Shown here: piece by piece, positions 27,819-38,567 of the stretch | Layout of the letters: each line of letters begins with the position of its first letter | Numbering within the stretch: position 1 is the stretch's first letter | Origin: Bog-756 sp963745955 | Lineage (GTDB): Bacteria > Actinomycetota > Acidimicrobiia > Acidimicrobiales > RAAP-2 | Assembly: GCA_963745955.1 (NCBI GenBank) | Contig: CAVUZI010000011.1 | Coordinates: 62,001 to 126,000, forward strand | Direction: 5' to 3' | Length of the DNA: 64,000 nt | Notes under the pieces: generated by a model | What the model was told of the DNA's origin: nothing | Databases searched by the model: none | The model's input: only the letters and a program-made list of their open reading frames with translations | Made by a program: the position numbers and the translations under genes

Positions 27819-29113
27819 GCTCCCTTGACGGCGCGGAAACCGGCCTCCAGGTCGGCCAGGATGTCCTCGATCGACTCGAGCCCGACGCACAGCCGGACCA
27901 GATCCGGGGTCACGCCGGTGGTGACCTGCTCGGCCTCGGTCAACTGCGAGTGGGTCGTCGAGGCCGGGTGGATGGCCAGGCTGCGGACGTCGCCGACGTT
28001 GGCCAGATGGCTGAACAGCTCGAGACCCTCGATGAAGGCGCGGCCGGCCTCGGCCCCGCCCTCGATCCCGAAGGCCAGGATGGCCCCACCGCCGTTGGGG
28101 AGGTAGCGCTGCTGGCGCTCGTGCCAGGGACTCGACGGCAGCCCGGGGTAGGCCACCCAGCTGACCTCGTCCCGCGCCTCCAGCCAGGCGGCCACCGTGC
28201 TGGCGTTCTGCACGTGACGCTCCATCCTGAGGCTCAGGGTCTCGAGGCCCTGGAGGAACAGGAACGAATTGAGGGGGGCGATGGACGGACCGGTGTCGCG
28301 CAGGTACTGCAGGCGCGCCTTGAGCACGAACCTGGCCGGGAAGAGGGGCTCGGGGAGCTGGCCGAACACCAGCCCGTGATAGCTCGGGTCGGGCTCGGTG
28401 AAGTTGGGGAACCGACCACTTCCCTCGTAGTCGAAGGCCCCACCGTCGACGATGATCCCACCGATGGACGTGCCGTGGCCCCCGATGAACTTGGTGGCCG
28501 AGTGCACGACGATGTCGGCGCCGTGGCGCAGGGGCTGGCACAGGTAGGGCGTCGCCACCGTGTTGTCCACCACCAGCGGGATCCGGTGCTCGTGGGCGAT
28601 GGCGGCCACCCGCTCGAAATCGAGGACATCGCCCTTGGGATTGCCCAGCGTCTCCGCATAGAAGGCCTTGGTGTTCGGCCGCACCGCGGCCCGCCACGCC
28701 TCGAAGTCGTCGGGGTCGTCGACGAAGGTGACCTCCACCCCGAGCTTGGGCAGCGTGTAGTGCAACAGGTTGTAGGTGCCGCCGTAGAGCGACGCCGAGG
28801 ACACCACGTGCCCGCCGTTCTCGGCCAGGTTGAGCAGGGTGACGGTCTCGGCCGCCTGGCCGCTGGCCACGGCCAGCGCCGCCACCCCGCCCTCCAGGGC
28901 CGCCACCCGCTCCTCGAAGACGGCCTGGGTGGGGTTCATGATGCGGGTGTAGATGTTCCCCAATTCCTCCAGCCCGAACAGGGCGGCCGCGTGGGCGGTG
29001 TCCCGGAAGGTGTAGCTGGTGGTCTGGTAGATGGGAACGGCCCGGGCCCCGGTGGTGGGGTCGGGAACAGCTCCGGCATGGATCTGGCGGGTTTCGAATC
29101 CCCAATCGGACAT
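27815..29113 (-). CDS. metY: O-acetylhomoserine sulfhydrylase
   Basis: A 432-residue PLP enzyme converting O-acetylhomoserine and sulfide to homocysteine. Features: FETRQIHAG opening, YTRIMNPTQ loop, ALAVASGQAAET, internal VDNTVATP, PLP lysine in VVHSATKFIGGHG, and CVGLESIEDILADL at the end. AAGGAGG lies eight bases before ATG 29113. It is intact and pairs with metX through a four-base overlap, the common actinobacterial order. About 60% of aligned motifs are shared with the paralogue at 15.6-16.9 kb by eye, so the two are distinct enzymes. Confidence 0.92.
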   Translation of the reverse strand: MSDWGFETRQIHAGAVPDPTTGARAVPIYQTTSYTFRDTAHAAALFGLEELGNIYTRIMNPTQAVFEERVAALEGGVAALAVASGQAAETVTLLNLAENGGHVVSSASLYGGTYNLLHYTLPKLGVEVTFVDDPDDFEAWRAAVRPNTKAFYAETLGNPKGDVLDFERVAAIAHEHRIPLVVDNTVATPYLCQPLRHGADIVVHSATKFIGGHGTSIGGIIVDGGAFDYEGSGRFPNFTEPDPSYHGLVFGQLPEPLFPARFVLKARLQYLRDTGPSIAPLNSFLFLQGLETLSLRMERHVQNASTVAAWLEARDEVSWVAYPGLPSSPWHERQQRYLPNGGGAILAFGIEGGAEAGRAFIEGLELFSHLANVGDVRSLAIHPASTTHSQLTEAEQVTTGVTPDLVRLCVGLESIEDILADLEAGFRAVKGA

Positions 29114-29136
29114 GGCAGTGGCCTCCTTGGAGCGGT

Positions 29137-29222
29137 CTCCGGACGTCGATCGCCGGAGCGGGCAGCGCTCAGCGCTCAGCTCAGCGTCTCAATGGTGGCA
29201 AATCTGATGGAGTTGATCAACT
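29137..29222 (-). promoter_or_regulatory. metY leader: hairpin and 12-bp palindrome
   Basis: CTCCGG and CCGGAG (29137-29142, 29153-29158) can form a hairpin just upstream of the metY ribosome site. Further upstream lies the perfect palindrome AGTTGATCAACT (29211-29222). A weak TTGATC / CACCAT promoter pair overlaps it. I see no match to known SAM riboswitch cores. Confidence 0.4.
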
Positions 29223-29270
29223 AGCCGGTCCGCGTCGGCCGGACCGGGCCGCGTGGCCCGTGGGCACGGC

Positions 29271-30926
29271 TCAGATCGGCTTTCCTCCCGGGCACCACGC
29301 GTTGGCGGGCACGCCTGCGCACGGATCGGGCATGGTGGGCAGGTCCTTCGGCAGCGGGTGCATGACCACCCCGGTGTGCTCGGGGTAGACGGACCCTGCC
29401 GGGCAGGCGGTGGCCTCGATCCCCGAATCGCAGAGCACCTGGTCGAGGAGCGGGCCGCCGGTGTTGGCCGCGGTGGTGATCTTCCCGCAGGTGGGCTGGA
29501 TCTGCTCCAGATCCGGCGGGGCACTGCCGTTGGGGGCCGTGTTCCCGGAGAAGCAGTTCTGGGGCTGCCCGGCGGTGAAGACGATCTGCCCGTAGTCCGA
29601 GTTGCTGGGATTGCCGAAGTAGCCGTTGTGGCTGAAGGTGTTGTGCACCAGGGCGTCGCCCTCCGGGTCGTACACGCAGCCGAGGCCGGACACCTCCACG
29701 CCGCCGGTGGCCGGGCAGCTCTGGCCGAGCGAGGGCGTGCCCGAGTCGGGGTAGGGCACCACCAGGAACCCCCATGCCCCGTTGTCGGAGAAGGTGTTGT
29801 CCATCACCGTGTCGTTGCGCCCGCCCGACAGGGTCATCCCCGTCCCGATGGGACCGGCGGCGGCGTTGCCGGCTTCGGGCACGTTGGGATTGTTGTTGTT
29901 GTGGGAGTCGTTGTGGATGAACACCCAGCACGAGTGGGTGTGGGTGATGGGGCTGATCCCGTTGTCCGGGCAGGCCCCGTTCTGGGGCGCCGGTGGATCG
30001 CCGGCGATCTGGGTGTTGGTGTCGATCCCGTCCTGGTTCTCGTCGAACTGCGAGTTCTCGATGACCACCGCCCCACCGGAGTTGGTCCCCGAGTAGCCGA
30101 GGGCGTTGTACTCCATCCAGGCGTGGTCGATGGTCACGTCACAGAGCTGGTGGCACGCCCCCACGTACATGCCCGAGTCGTTGAAGTTGCTGGCATAGAG
30201 CTGGTTCCACCCGGCCGGCCCCTCGGAATTCGACGAGAAGATGCCGTACTGGGCCGCGGTGGCCTCCTGCTGGTCGGGGGTGCCGGTGGGGCTGAAGTAC
30301 GTCGAGGTGGCGGTCAGGTAGCTGCCCCAGTAGCCCTTGAGCCCGATGGTGCCGCTGCCGTCCCCGCCGTTCCACCAGATCTCGTTCCCCGACGCGCCCG
30401 TGCCGGCCAGGAAGTTGCACGCGGTCAGGTTCTCGACGTACACGTCGTCGGCCTTCCACACCAGGATCCCGTTCCGGCCCACGGCCTTGCCGTCCGGGCC
30501 CACGGCACCGAAGTTCTGTGCCGCCGGGCTCGAGCTGCACGCCGACGATCCGGCCTTGGTGCCGTCCACGATCACCGTGGACCGGTTCATCCCCCGCAGG
30601 TGGATGTCCGGGGTCGTGATCAGCACCCCGCCCATGTCGCCGTCGGACGGGTCGGTGCGGGCGCCGGACTCGTCGGCGGCCTCGTGGTAGTCACCCGGTG
30701 CGACGAGGATCCAGTCCCCGGGCCGGGCCGCGTCGACGGCGGCCTGGATGGACGTGTACGTACCGGCGTGCCCGTGGAAGGTGCCCGACCAGGAGCACGG
30801 CGCCGCTGGTGGTGCCGCTGCCGGACCGCTGCCGGCCGATCCGGAAGACGAGCTGCAGCCGGCCAGCAGGCCGGCCCCCATCACGAACACGCCGGCCAGG
30901 GTGGCGGCACGTCGGCCTCGGAGCAT
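29271..30926 (-). CDS. Right-handed parallel beta-helix lipoprotein
   Basis: A 551-residue exported protein. The signal peptide ends in the lipobox LLAGC (Cys near 24), followed by a Ser/Gly linker, so it is anchored to the outer face of the membrane. The body begins with the beta-helix opening YTSIQAAVDAARPGDWILVAPGDY. It then has many short turns with Asn/Gly and repeated strand wording (GMTLSGGRNDTVMDNTFSDN, HNTFSHNGYFGN), as in pectate-lyase-like folds. The fold suggests a polysaccharide ligand or a structural role; no catalytic set could be assigned. It lies between ahcY and the met operon. Confidence 0.82.
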   Translation of the reverse strand: MLRGRRAATLAGVFVMGAGLLAGCSSSSGSAGSGPAAAPPAAPCSWSGTFHGHAGTYTSIQAAVDAARPGDWILVAPGDYHEAADESGARTDPSDGDMGGVLITTPDIHLRGMNRSTVIVDGTKAGSSACSSSPAAQNFGAVGPDGKAVGRNGILVWKADDVYVENLTACNFLAGTGASGNEIWWNGGDGSGTIGLKGYWGSYLTATSTYFSPTGTPDQQEATAAQYGIFSSNSEGPAGWNQLYASNFNDSGMYVGACHQLCDVTIDHAWMEYNALGYSGTNSGGAVVIENSQFDENQDGIDTNTQIAGDPPAPQNGACPDNGISPITHTHSCWVFIHNDSHNNNNPNVPEAGNAAAGPIGTGMTLSGGRNDTVMDNTFSDNGAWGFLVVPYPDSGTPSLGQSCPATGGVEVSGLGCVYDPEGDALVHNTFSHNGYFGNPSNSDYGQIVFTAGQPQNCFSGNTAPNGSAPPDLEQIQPTCGKITTAANTGGPLLDQVLCDSGIEATACPAGSVYPEHTGVVMHPLPKDLPTMPDPCAGVPANAWCPGGKPI

Positions 30927-31219
30927 CGGCTTCCCCCGTTCCCCACCCGCCGGACAGGCCCGGCGTGGACACGTGGCGATCGTACCGGGCGTCGGCCGGG
31001 GCCGGCCGAGGGCCGTCCCGGAGGCGCCCCGGGGTCGAGGCGTGCCCCGGTTCCGGGGGAGCGGCGGGCCGTTGGGCTACCATTTGGTCGTCGTGATCTG
31101 GGGCGCAGGACCACCACCGGTGGCGGCCGGTCCCCGATCTGATGGGCCCGGACCAGTGAAGTCCCGCCCCTACCAACTCCGGCTTCCCTGTCGTGGCCGG
31201 CCACAGCGAAGGAGCCACC

Positions 31220-32661
<1,442 letters not shown>

Positions 32662-32669
<8 letters not shown>

Positions 32670-32719
32670 CGCCGCTCAGCGGTACTGACGCCAGCTCAGC
32701 GGTACTGACGCCGCTCAGC
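32662..32719. repeat. Three tandem copies of a 19-20 bp unit at the ahcY stop
   Basis: Units starting ggtactgacgcc occur at 32662-32680, 32681-32700 (one inserted base) and 32701-32719. The first copy contains the last codons and stop of ahcY; the last touches the end of the convergent acyl-CoA dehydrogenase gene. Each 19-base copy carries CCGC-TCA-GCGG and can form a small hairpin, so the block may end both transcripts. Confidence 0.85.
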
Positions 32720-34013
32720 GGTCGGCCGTCTCCAGGTCGAGCAGGTGGGCGAAGCGCTCCCTGGCCTCGGCCCGCCGGGTCGGGACGTGCTCGGTGGGAA
32801 CGTCGGTCGGCTTGTAGCCCTTGAGGGTCTGGCGGGCCACCGTGACCTTGTGGACCTCGTCGGGACCGTCGTAGATGCGGGCCGCCCGGGCGTGCCGGTA
32901 CATCGACTCCAGGGGGAGGTCGGTCGAGAACCCGAGCGCGCCGTGGACCTGGATGGCCCGGTCGATCACGTTGTAGAGCACACCGGCGCCGTAGTACTTG
33001 ATCATGGCGATCTCCACCCGGGCGGCCGAGGCTCCCTCGTTGTCCATCTTCCACGCCGCGTACAGCGTCATGAGGCGCGCCGCGGTCATCTCGGCCAGGG
33101 AGTCGGCCACCCAGTTCTGGACGGTCTGCTTCTCGGCCAGCAGTGAGTGGTGGGTGGTGCGGGAGACCGCCCGCTCGCACAGCATGTCGAAGGCCCGCCG
33201 GGACTGGCCCAGCCAGCGCATGCAGTGGTGGATGCGCCCCGGCCCCAGGCGCTTCTGGGCCAGCACGAAACCCTCGCCCTCGAGGCCGATGAGGTTCTCG
33301 TAGGGGACCCGCACCTCGCGGTAGATGATCTCGGCGTGGCCACCGAACTTGCCGTAGTGCTCGACCGGATCCTCCATGGTGGCGACGTCACGGACGATGT
33401 CGACGCCCGGGGCGTCGGCCGGCACGATGATCATCGAGCACCCCTGGTACGGGTGGACGTCCGGGTTGGTCACCGCCATCACGATCAGGAAGTCGGCCAC
33501 CGAGCCGTTCGAGGTGAACCACTTGTGGCCGTCGATGACCCACTCGTCACCGTCGCGCACCGCGGTGGTGGAGATCATGGTGGGGTCGGCACCCGCTCCC
33601 GGCTCGGTCATGGAGAACCCGCTGCGGAGGCGCCCGTCGAGCAGGGGCAGCAACCACCGCTCCCGATGCTCCTCACGGCCCGAGGACTCGATGCCCACCG
33701 CCAGCAGCTCGGCGTTGCCCGAGTCGGGGGCGTTGTTGCCGAAGGCCACCGGACCGTACGGGGTCTGGCCGAGGATCTCGTGCATCAGGCCGAGCTTGAC
33801 CTGGCCGAATCCACCGCCGCCCAGCTCGGGCGGAAGGTGCGAGGCCCACAGCCCCCGGCTCTTGACCTCCTGCTGGAGGGGTTCGAGCGCCTCGAGCATG
33901 GCGTCGTAGCTCAGCGCCAGCGTCTCGAGGGGGAAGAGCTCGTCCCGCACGACCTGGCGCATCCAGGCCAGCTGCTCCTCGAACTCGGGCTCAGTGGAAA
34001 AGTCCCATGCCAC
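32715..34013 (-). CDS. Acyl-CoA dehydrogenase
   Basis: A 432-residue FAD-dependent acyl-CoA dehydrogenase. Landmarks are LPPELGGGGFGQVKLGLMHE, the FAD-binding SGFSMTEPGAGADPT, the GHKWFTSNGSVADF strand, and the C-terminal QVHGALGFSTDLPL and RIYDGPDEVHKVTVAR. The last motif is typical of the ACAD10/11-like branch, which often acts on branched or long-chain acyl-CoA. It ends inside the tandem repeat shared with ahcY and faces bioB. No electron-transfer flavoprotein genes are adjacent. Start ATG 34013. Confidence 0.9.
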   Translation of the reverse strand: MAWDFSTEPEFEEQLAWMRQVVRDELFPLETLALSYDAMLEALEPLQQEVKSRGLWASHLPPELGGGGFGQVKLGLMHEILGQTPYGPVAFGNNAPDSGNAELLAVGIESSGREEHRERWLLPLLDGRLRSGFSMTEPGAGADPTMISTTAVRDGDEWVIDGHKWFTSNGSVADFLIVMAVTNPDVHPYQGCSMIIVPADAPGVDIVRDVATMEDPVEHYGKFGGHAEIIYREVRVPYENLIGLEGEGFVLAQKRLGPGRIHHCMRWLGQSRRAFDMLCERAVSRTTHHSLLAEKQTVQNWVADSLAEMTAARLMTLYAAWKMDNEGASAARVEIAMIKYYGAGVLYNVIDRAIQVHGALGFSTDLPLESMYRHARAARIYDGPDEVHKVTVARQTLKGYKPTDVPTEHVPTRRAEARERFAHLLDLETADR

Positions 34014-34069
34014 GGTGGTCCCCCTGTCGTTCTTGCCGGTCGGTCCCCCGGGGCAACTACCGTAACGGC

Positions 34070-35177
34070 ATGCCCGGCGACACCTCTGCCACCCCCATCC
34101 GTACCACCGTCACCCTCTCCGCGCCCAACCGGGCCCGTCCCCGGGCCGAGCGGGCCCGGCCGGAGATCGACCGGATCGGAGGCTCGGGCCCGGCTGCGGG
34201 CTGCCGAACAGGCCCTCCTCGACGAGCACCGTCTGCTGACCGGCGAGGAGCTCACCGCGCTGGCCGAACTGCCCGACCCGTGGGTCACCTCCCTCGCCGC
34301 CCTCGCCCACCAGGTGCGGTTGGAGTGGTGCGGGCCCGCAGTGGAGGTGGAGGGCATCCTGTCGGCCAAGACCGGTGGCTGTCCCGAGGACTGCCACTTC
34401 TGTTCCCAGTCGTCCCGGTTCGACAGCCCGGTCAAGGCCACCCCCTTCCTCGACACCGACGAGGTGCTCCGAGCGGCCGCGGAGACCAAGGCCGCGGGGG
34501 CCTCGGAGTTCTGCCTCGTCCTGGCCGTGCGCGGTCCGGACGAGCGCACCATGGTCCGGATCCTCGAACTGGTGCCCATGATCCACGCCGAGACCGGTCT
34601 CAACGTGGCCGTCAGCGCCGGACTGCTGAGCGACGAGCAGGCCCGACGCTTCGCCGAGGGGGGCGTCCACCGCTACAACCACAACCTCGAGACGTCCAGG
34701 TCGTTCTTCCCGAACGTGGTCTCCACCCACACCTGGGAGGAGCGCCGCGAGACCTGCCGCCTCGTGCGGGACCACGGGATGGAACTGTGCTGCGGGGCCC
34801 TGATCGGGATGGGCGAGAGCGACGGGCAACGGATCGAGCTGCTGGGCCAGCTGCAGGAGCTCGATCCCACCGAGGTCCCGCTCAACTTCTTGAACCCCCG
34901 GCCGGGTACCCCACTGGGCGACGAGCAGCCGGTTGCCGCCTGGGAGGCCATCCGTTGGATCGCCCTCTTCAGGCTGGGCCTGCCCGGTGTGATCCTCCGC
35001 TACGCCGGTGGCCGCGAGGTCACCCTACGGGAGCTGCAGTCGATGGGGATGACGTCGGGGATCAACGCCCTCATCGTGGGCAACTACCTGACCACACTGG
35101 GACGGTCCGCCGACGAGGACCTGCAGATGCTTTCCGATCTGCGCATGCCGGTCGGAGCGCTCACCGGCGTCCTGTGA
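34070..35177 (+). CDS. bioB: Biotin synthase (one frame break)
   Basis: A radical-SAM enzyme of ~368 residues inserting sulfur into dethiobiotin. The [4Fe-4S]/SAM motif is CPEDCHFC in AKTGGCPEDCHFCSQSS. Other family parts are RYNHNLETSRSFFPNV, CCGALIGMGESDGQRI, PLNFLNPRPGTPL and the late GREVTLRELQSMGM with SGINALIVGNYLTT. One extra base near 34179 separates the short N-terminal helix from the barrel. The ~30-residue lead-in is Arg/Pro rich and its start (ATG 34070) is not certain. A BsaP-like gene follows by 13 bases. Confidence 0.9.
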
Positions 35178-35190
35178 CCGGTGACTCCGG

Positions 35191-35364
35191 ATGACCGGCC
35201 ACTGCACCGGTTGTGGTGCTGCGTCGAGTTCGTGCCCGGGATGCGACCGTGCCCTCGATCCACCCCGGTTCTGCCCCCACTGCGGACGACGGCTCAGCGT
35301 GGCGGTGAGCCCTTCAGGCTACCGGGCCCGCTGCCGGGACCACGGCGAGGTTCTCCGCAGTTGA
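35191..35364 (+). CDS. bsaP: Biotin synthase auxiliary protein (BsaP-like)
   Basis: A 57-residue Cys-rich protein starting 13 bases after bioB. Cysteines fall at residues 5, 8, 15, 18, 28, 31 and 48: CTGC, CPGC, then FCPHCGRRLSV and YRARCRDHGEV. The central part and the final Cys-x-x-His-Gly match what I know of BsaP, the small actinobacterial iron-sulfur or zinc-ribbon-like protein required by biotin synthases lacking the usual helper residues. Position, size and Cys pattern all agree. Short enough to be missed by gene finders. It starts with ATG 35191 and stops at TGA 35362-35364. Confidence 0.8.
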   Translation: MTGHCTGCGAASSSCPGCDRALDPPRFCPHCGRRLSVAVSPSGYRARCRDHGEVLRS

Positions 35365-35387
35365 GCCTCGACCGCACGGCGGGCACA

Positions 35388-35750
35388 TCACTGACTGACC
35401 CTTCCCACCTCGTGGAGCTCCACCGCGTTGCCGGCCGGGTCGTCGATGAACGTCTGGCGGTTTTTGCCCACGGCGACCGGATCGGCCACCTCGATCCCCT
35501 TCGACCGCAGCTCATCCACCACCGCCTCGAGGTCCTCGACGCGGATGGCGAAATGCTGCCCCAGGTTGCGGGGCACGGGTGCCTCGACCAGGTGGACCTG
35601 CTGGGCTCCGAGGTCGATCCAGGCGCCGGCGATCCCGAGGTCGGGCCGGTCGCCCCGGAGCGTCCCTCCGAGGACCCCGGTATAGAAGGCCACACCCGAC
35701 TCGATGTCGGGCACGTTGACGGACACATGATGAACGGCCAGGGGCTCCAT
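35388..35750 (-). CDS. VOC family protein (methylmalonyl-CoA epimerase/glyoxalase-like)
   Basis: A 120-residue VOC protein: VHHVSVNVPDIESGVAFYTGVLGG, IAGAWIDLGAQQVHLVE, LGQHFAIRVEDLEAVVDEL and the closing FIDDPAGNAVELHEVGR. Metal ligands are probably the His in VHHVSV, the His in GQHFAI and the Glu of VELHE. ATG 35750 is chosen as homology starts there. It converges on bsaP with a 23-base gap. Substrate not predicted. Confidence 0.85.
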   Translation of the reverse strand: MEPLAVHHVSVNVPDIESGVAFYTGVLGGTLRGDRPDLGIAGAWIDLGAQQVHLVEAPVPRNLGQHFAIRVEDLEAVVDELRSKGIEVADPVAVGKNRQTFIDDPAGNAVELHEVGRVSQ

Positions 35751-35851
35751 GCCCCGAATTGTGTCCGGTCCCGCCTGGCGGCGCAACGGGGGCACGCATG
35801 GCGGTCGGCCCGACCGGCACAACGGCCGGACCCCTGTGGTCGACTGGCCGG

Positions 35852-36181
35852 ATGAGCAGCTACCACGACGGACGCATCGAGTGCACCGATGACGAGGTGA
35901 GGATCCGCGGCTACTACTTTCCGTGGGGTACCAAGCGGATCCCGTACACATCCATCCGCTCGCTCGAGCGCTTCGCCATGACCGCGCTGAGGCGCAAAGG
36001 GCGGATCTGGGGATCCGGAGACCTCAGGCACTGGGCCAACCTCGACCCGAGGCGACCCAAGAAGTCGGCCGGGTTCTTCCTGGATGTCGGAGCGCGGGTG
36101 ATCCCGTTCGTGACCCCCGACGATTCGGACGCCTTCGAGGCGGTCGTGCGGTCCCATCTCCCTGCCGGGTCCACCGGCTGA
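35852..36181 (+). CDS. Hypothetical PH-like domain protein
   Basis: A 109-residue basic protein with alternating strands (RIECTDDEVRIRGYYFPWGTKRIPY, then SIRSLERF, IWGSGDLRHW and GARVIPFVTPDDSDAFEAVV) that resemble a small bacterial PH domain ending in one helix. No membrane segment. ATG 35852 begins the plausible fold. It sits between VOC and monooxygenase genes read from the other strand, with 20 bases to the latter. Function unknown. Confidence 0.65.
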   Translation: MSSYHDGRIECTDDEVRIRGYYFPWGTKRIPYTSIRSLERFAMTALRRKGRIWGSGDLRHWANLDPRRPKKSAGFFLDVGARVIPFVTPDDSDAFEAVVRSHLPAGSTG

Positions 36182-36201
36182 ACCCGGCCGGTGCGCGGGC
36201 C

Positions 36202-37294
36202 TCAGGGGCCGGCGACCGGCTGGGCCGGGATGTGCAGCGGAGCGTGGTCCATCCGGGCCAGCACATGACGGGCGAACAGGTCGCACTCGTGGATGTGGGG
36301 GTAGCCCGACAGGATGAATGAGTCGACGCCGGCGTCCCGGAGCTCCCCCAGTGCGGCCAGGACCTGGTCGGGATCGCCCACGATGGCGGCTCCGGCACCG
36401 CTGCGGGCGCTGTCCGATGCCGGTCCACAGGTGGCGTCCGACGTAGCCCTCCCGATCGGCTTCGGCCCGCAGCTCGGCCTGGCGGGCAACTCCGGTCGAC
36501 GCCAAATCCAGCGAACGACCACGGATGGTGCGGCCGGTGGTCGGGTCGAGCCTGGATAGGAGCCGCCTGGCCGCGTCCCGTGCCTCGTCCTCGGTCTCCC
36601 GCACGATCACGTGGGAGCGCCACCCGAAGCGCAGATTCCGGCCCAACTCTCGGGCCCGATGCCTCATGTCCTCGACGACGGCGGCGACGGATGCGGGGGT
36701 GTCCGGCCACATCAGGTACACGTCGGCACCTGCGGCTGCACACGCCTTGGCCTCCTCGGACAGGCCGCCGAAGTAGAACGGGGGGCAGCGGCCCGAGGTC
36801 ATCGACACCCGAGGTGGGTCGATGGTCAGATCGACGAAGCCTCCGGACATCTCGACCGGCCGGCCCGACATGAGGGCGCGCAGCGCGGCCATGAACTCGA
36901 GGGTGCGCCGGTACCGGTCCGGTCCGGGGAGCGCCTCCCCGGGGACATCGCTGGAGATGACGTTGAGCACCAGCCGTCCATGGGCGATCTGATCAATGGT
37001 GGCCAGCTGCCGGGCCAGTTGGGGAACGACGAGCTCGCCCATGCGCACGGCCAACAGCAGGTTGATGCGCCGGGTCTGGGTCGCCACGGCGGCGGCAAAG
37101 GCCACACTGTCGATGCCCAGGGCGTACCCCGAGGGCAACAAGATGCTGTCGTAGCCGTAGGACTCGGCGGCGATGGTGATGGCGCGGCAGTGCTCCCAGC
37201 TGCTGGCCAGGCCCTCGTCTTGGTGGCCGAGGAACTCGTAGTCGTCGTCGCACAGGGCACCGAACCAGGCAACTTCGGGTGGTGGGGTGACCAC
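36202..37294 (-). CDS. LLM class flavin-dependent monooxygenase, SsuD-like (one frame break)
   Basis: About 363 residues. Family pieces are WEHCRAITIAAESYGYDSILLPSG, LLLAVRMGELVVPQLARQLATID, GRLVLNVISSDVPGEALPGPDRY, PPFYFGGLSEEAKACAAAGADVY and the C-terminal VGDPDQVLAALGELRDAGVDSFILSGYPHI. One extra base near 36414 breaks the frame before DSARSGAGAA. The C-terminal SGYPHxxE motif is typical of alkanesulfonate monooxygenases. Starts with GTG 37294. It is unlinked to the other SsuD-like gene at 19.3 kb, and no transporter is close. Confidence 0.85.
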
Positions 37295-37323
37295 GGAACC
37301 ACACTAGGACGCAGTCGGCATCC

Positions 37324-38567
37324 TCAGGCCGCCACCGGTGGGGGCCGCTCGTTGCGTTGGCCGTTGTGGGATGGGCACAGCAGCCCGTTCTCCTGGGTGG
37401 TGGGACCGCCGAGGGCCCAGGGCTGGATGTGGTCGGCCTGACAGAAGGGTGCGGTGACATCGCAGAAGGGGTGGGTGCACTTCCTGTCCCGCACCTCGAT
37501 GGCCCGGCGGGTGGCCCCGGTGAAGAACCGGTCTTTGGGGTCGACCTCTGTCCGGGGACCGGGGCCGAAGGTGGCCCGCTCCAGATCGGCGCTGGTCACC
37601 CGGCCGTCGGCCCCGGCGAAGAGCCGGGCCTTGGCCCCGATCTCCACCCGGCGACCGGGGCCGAAGGCGGCCCGCTCCACATCGGCACCGTCCAACCAGG
37701 GCAGGAGTGACCCCGGGGGGACCACGGTGCCGTTCTCGAGCTGGCAGATCCGCCCGTGCAGTGTCTCGTAGTCCACGAGGACGGTGAACAGGGGTGCCGG
37801 TCTTCTGGCGTTCCTCGGGCAGCTCTTCGAGCGGGTGGCCATGCGCCACCAGGGCATCGGCCTGGCGCTGGCCGGGGGTGCGGGCCAGGCGGTCGCCGGG
37901 GCCCGGGTCCCGACCGAGGAGCGCTCTGGCCTCGGCCCAGTCGGCCTCGAACAGCTCACGCTCCAGGCGTTCGAGCTCTCCGGCGACGATGGCCCCGTTG
38001 ATGGGATCGAGGTTCATGGCCCCGAGCCAGGTGCCGGCGAAGCTCTGGACCAGGTAGACGTCCCGGCGGTCCCGGTGCCGCTCGGCGTCCTGGTCGGCCC
38101 CGTCGGGATCGGCCAGCTGCCTCCAGTAGGCGGCGGCCTGGGAGAACTGGGCAAAGGTCAACCTCCGGGCCTGGTCGACCAACAGGGCCTCGTCTCTGGC
38201 CAGGGCCGCTTCGGTCTCCTCGGGCCCGGAGGGAGATCATCACGTCCACGTGGGCCCCGGTGATGTCCCCTTCCGCCCAGGCCCGGGTGGTCTCGGGCAG
38301 GTTGCGGAGCTCCCGGCCCCGGCGCACCCGGCGTTTGGCCTCGCTCTTGTTGACCCGGCACCGGGTGGTCACCCAGGCCGCGGCGGTCCGGGCCCCGTCG
38401 GTGGCCCAGTCGCCGGACGCATCGAAGGCGGCGGTGGCCCCGGTGGCCAAGGCCTCAGCCCGGGCCGCCACCTGGTGGAGCGCCACGATCGACTCCGGGT
38501 CGGCCAGCACCGACGGGTCGAGCTCGCCCAGCCGGTCGAGTTCCTCGTTGATGACGTCCAGTTCCAC
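37324..38567 (-). CDS. DUF222 / HNH endonuclease domain protein (two frame breaks)
   Basis: About 410 residues: an N-terminal DUF222 helical region (LGELDPSVLADPESIVALHQVAARAEAL, CRVNKSEAKRRVRRGRELRNLP) and a C-terminal HNH nuclease with CTHPFCDVTAPFCQADHIQPWALGG and NGLLCPSHNGQRN, including the zinc Cys and the catalytic His in ADHI. Extra bases near 38222 and 37793 break the frame. A segment ERAAFGPGRRVEIG... recurs as ERATFGPGPRTEVD..., an internal duplication just before the nuclease. GTG 38567 is a cautious start; the upstream Pro-rich frame to 38783 is probably not translated. Such genes are abundant in actinobacteria; role unclear. Confidence 0.78.

Noticed and set aside
27552..29105. 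A 517-codon minus frame overlapping metY and metX
   Set aside because: It is the off-frame shadow of metY rich in Arg, Gly and Pro; only its last ~30 codons (the metX N-terminus) are real.
29114..29270. SAM riboswitch before metY
   Set aside because: I could not find the conserved core of SAM-I, SAM-II or SAM-IV; only a simple hairpin and a palindrome are seen.
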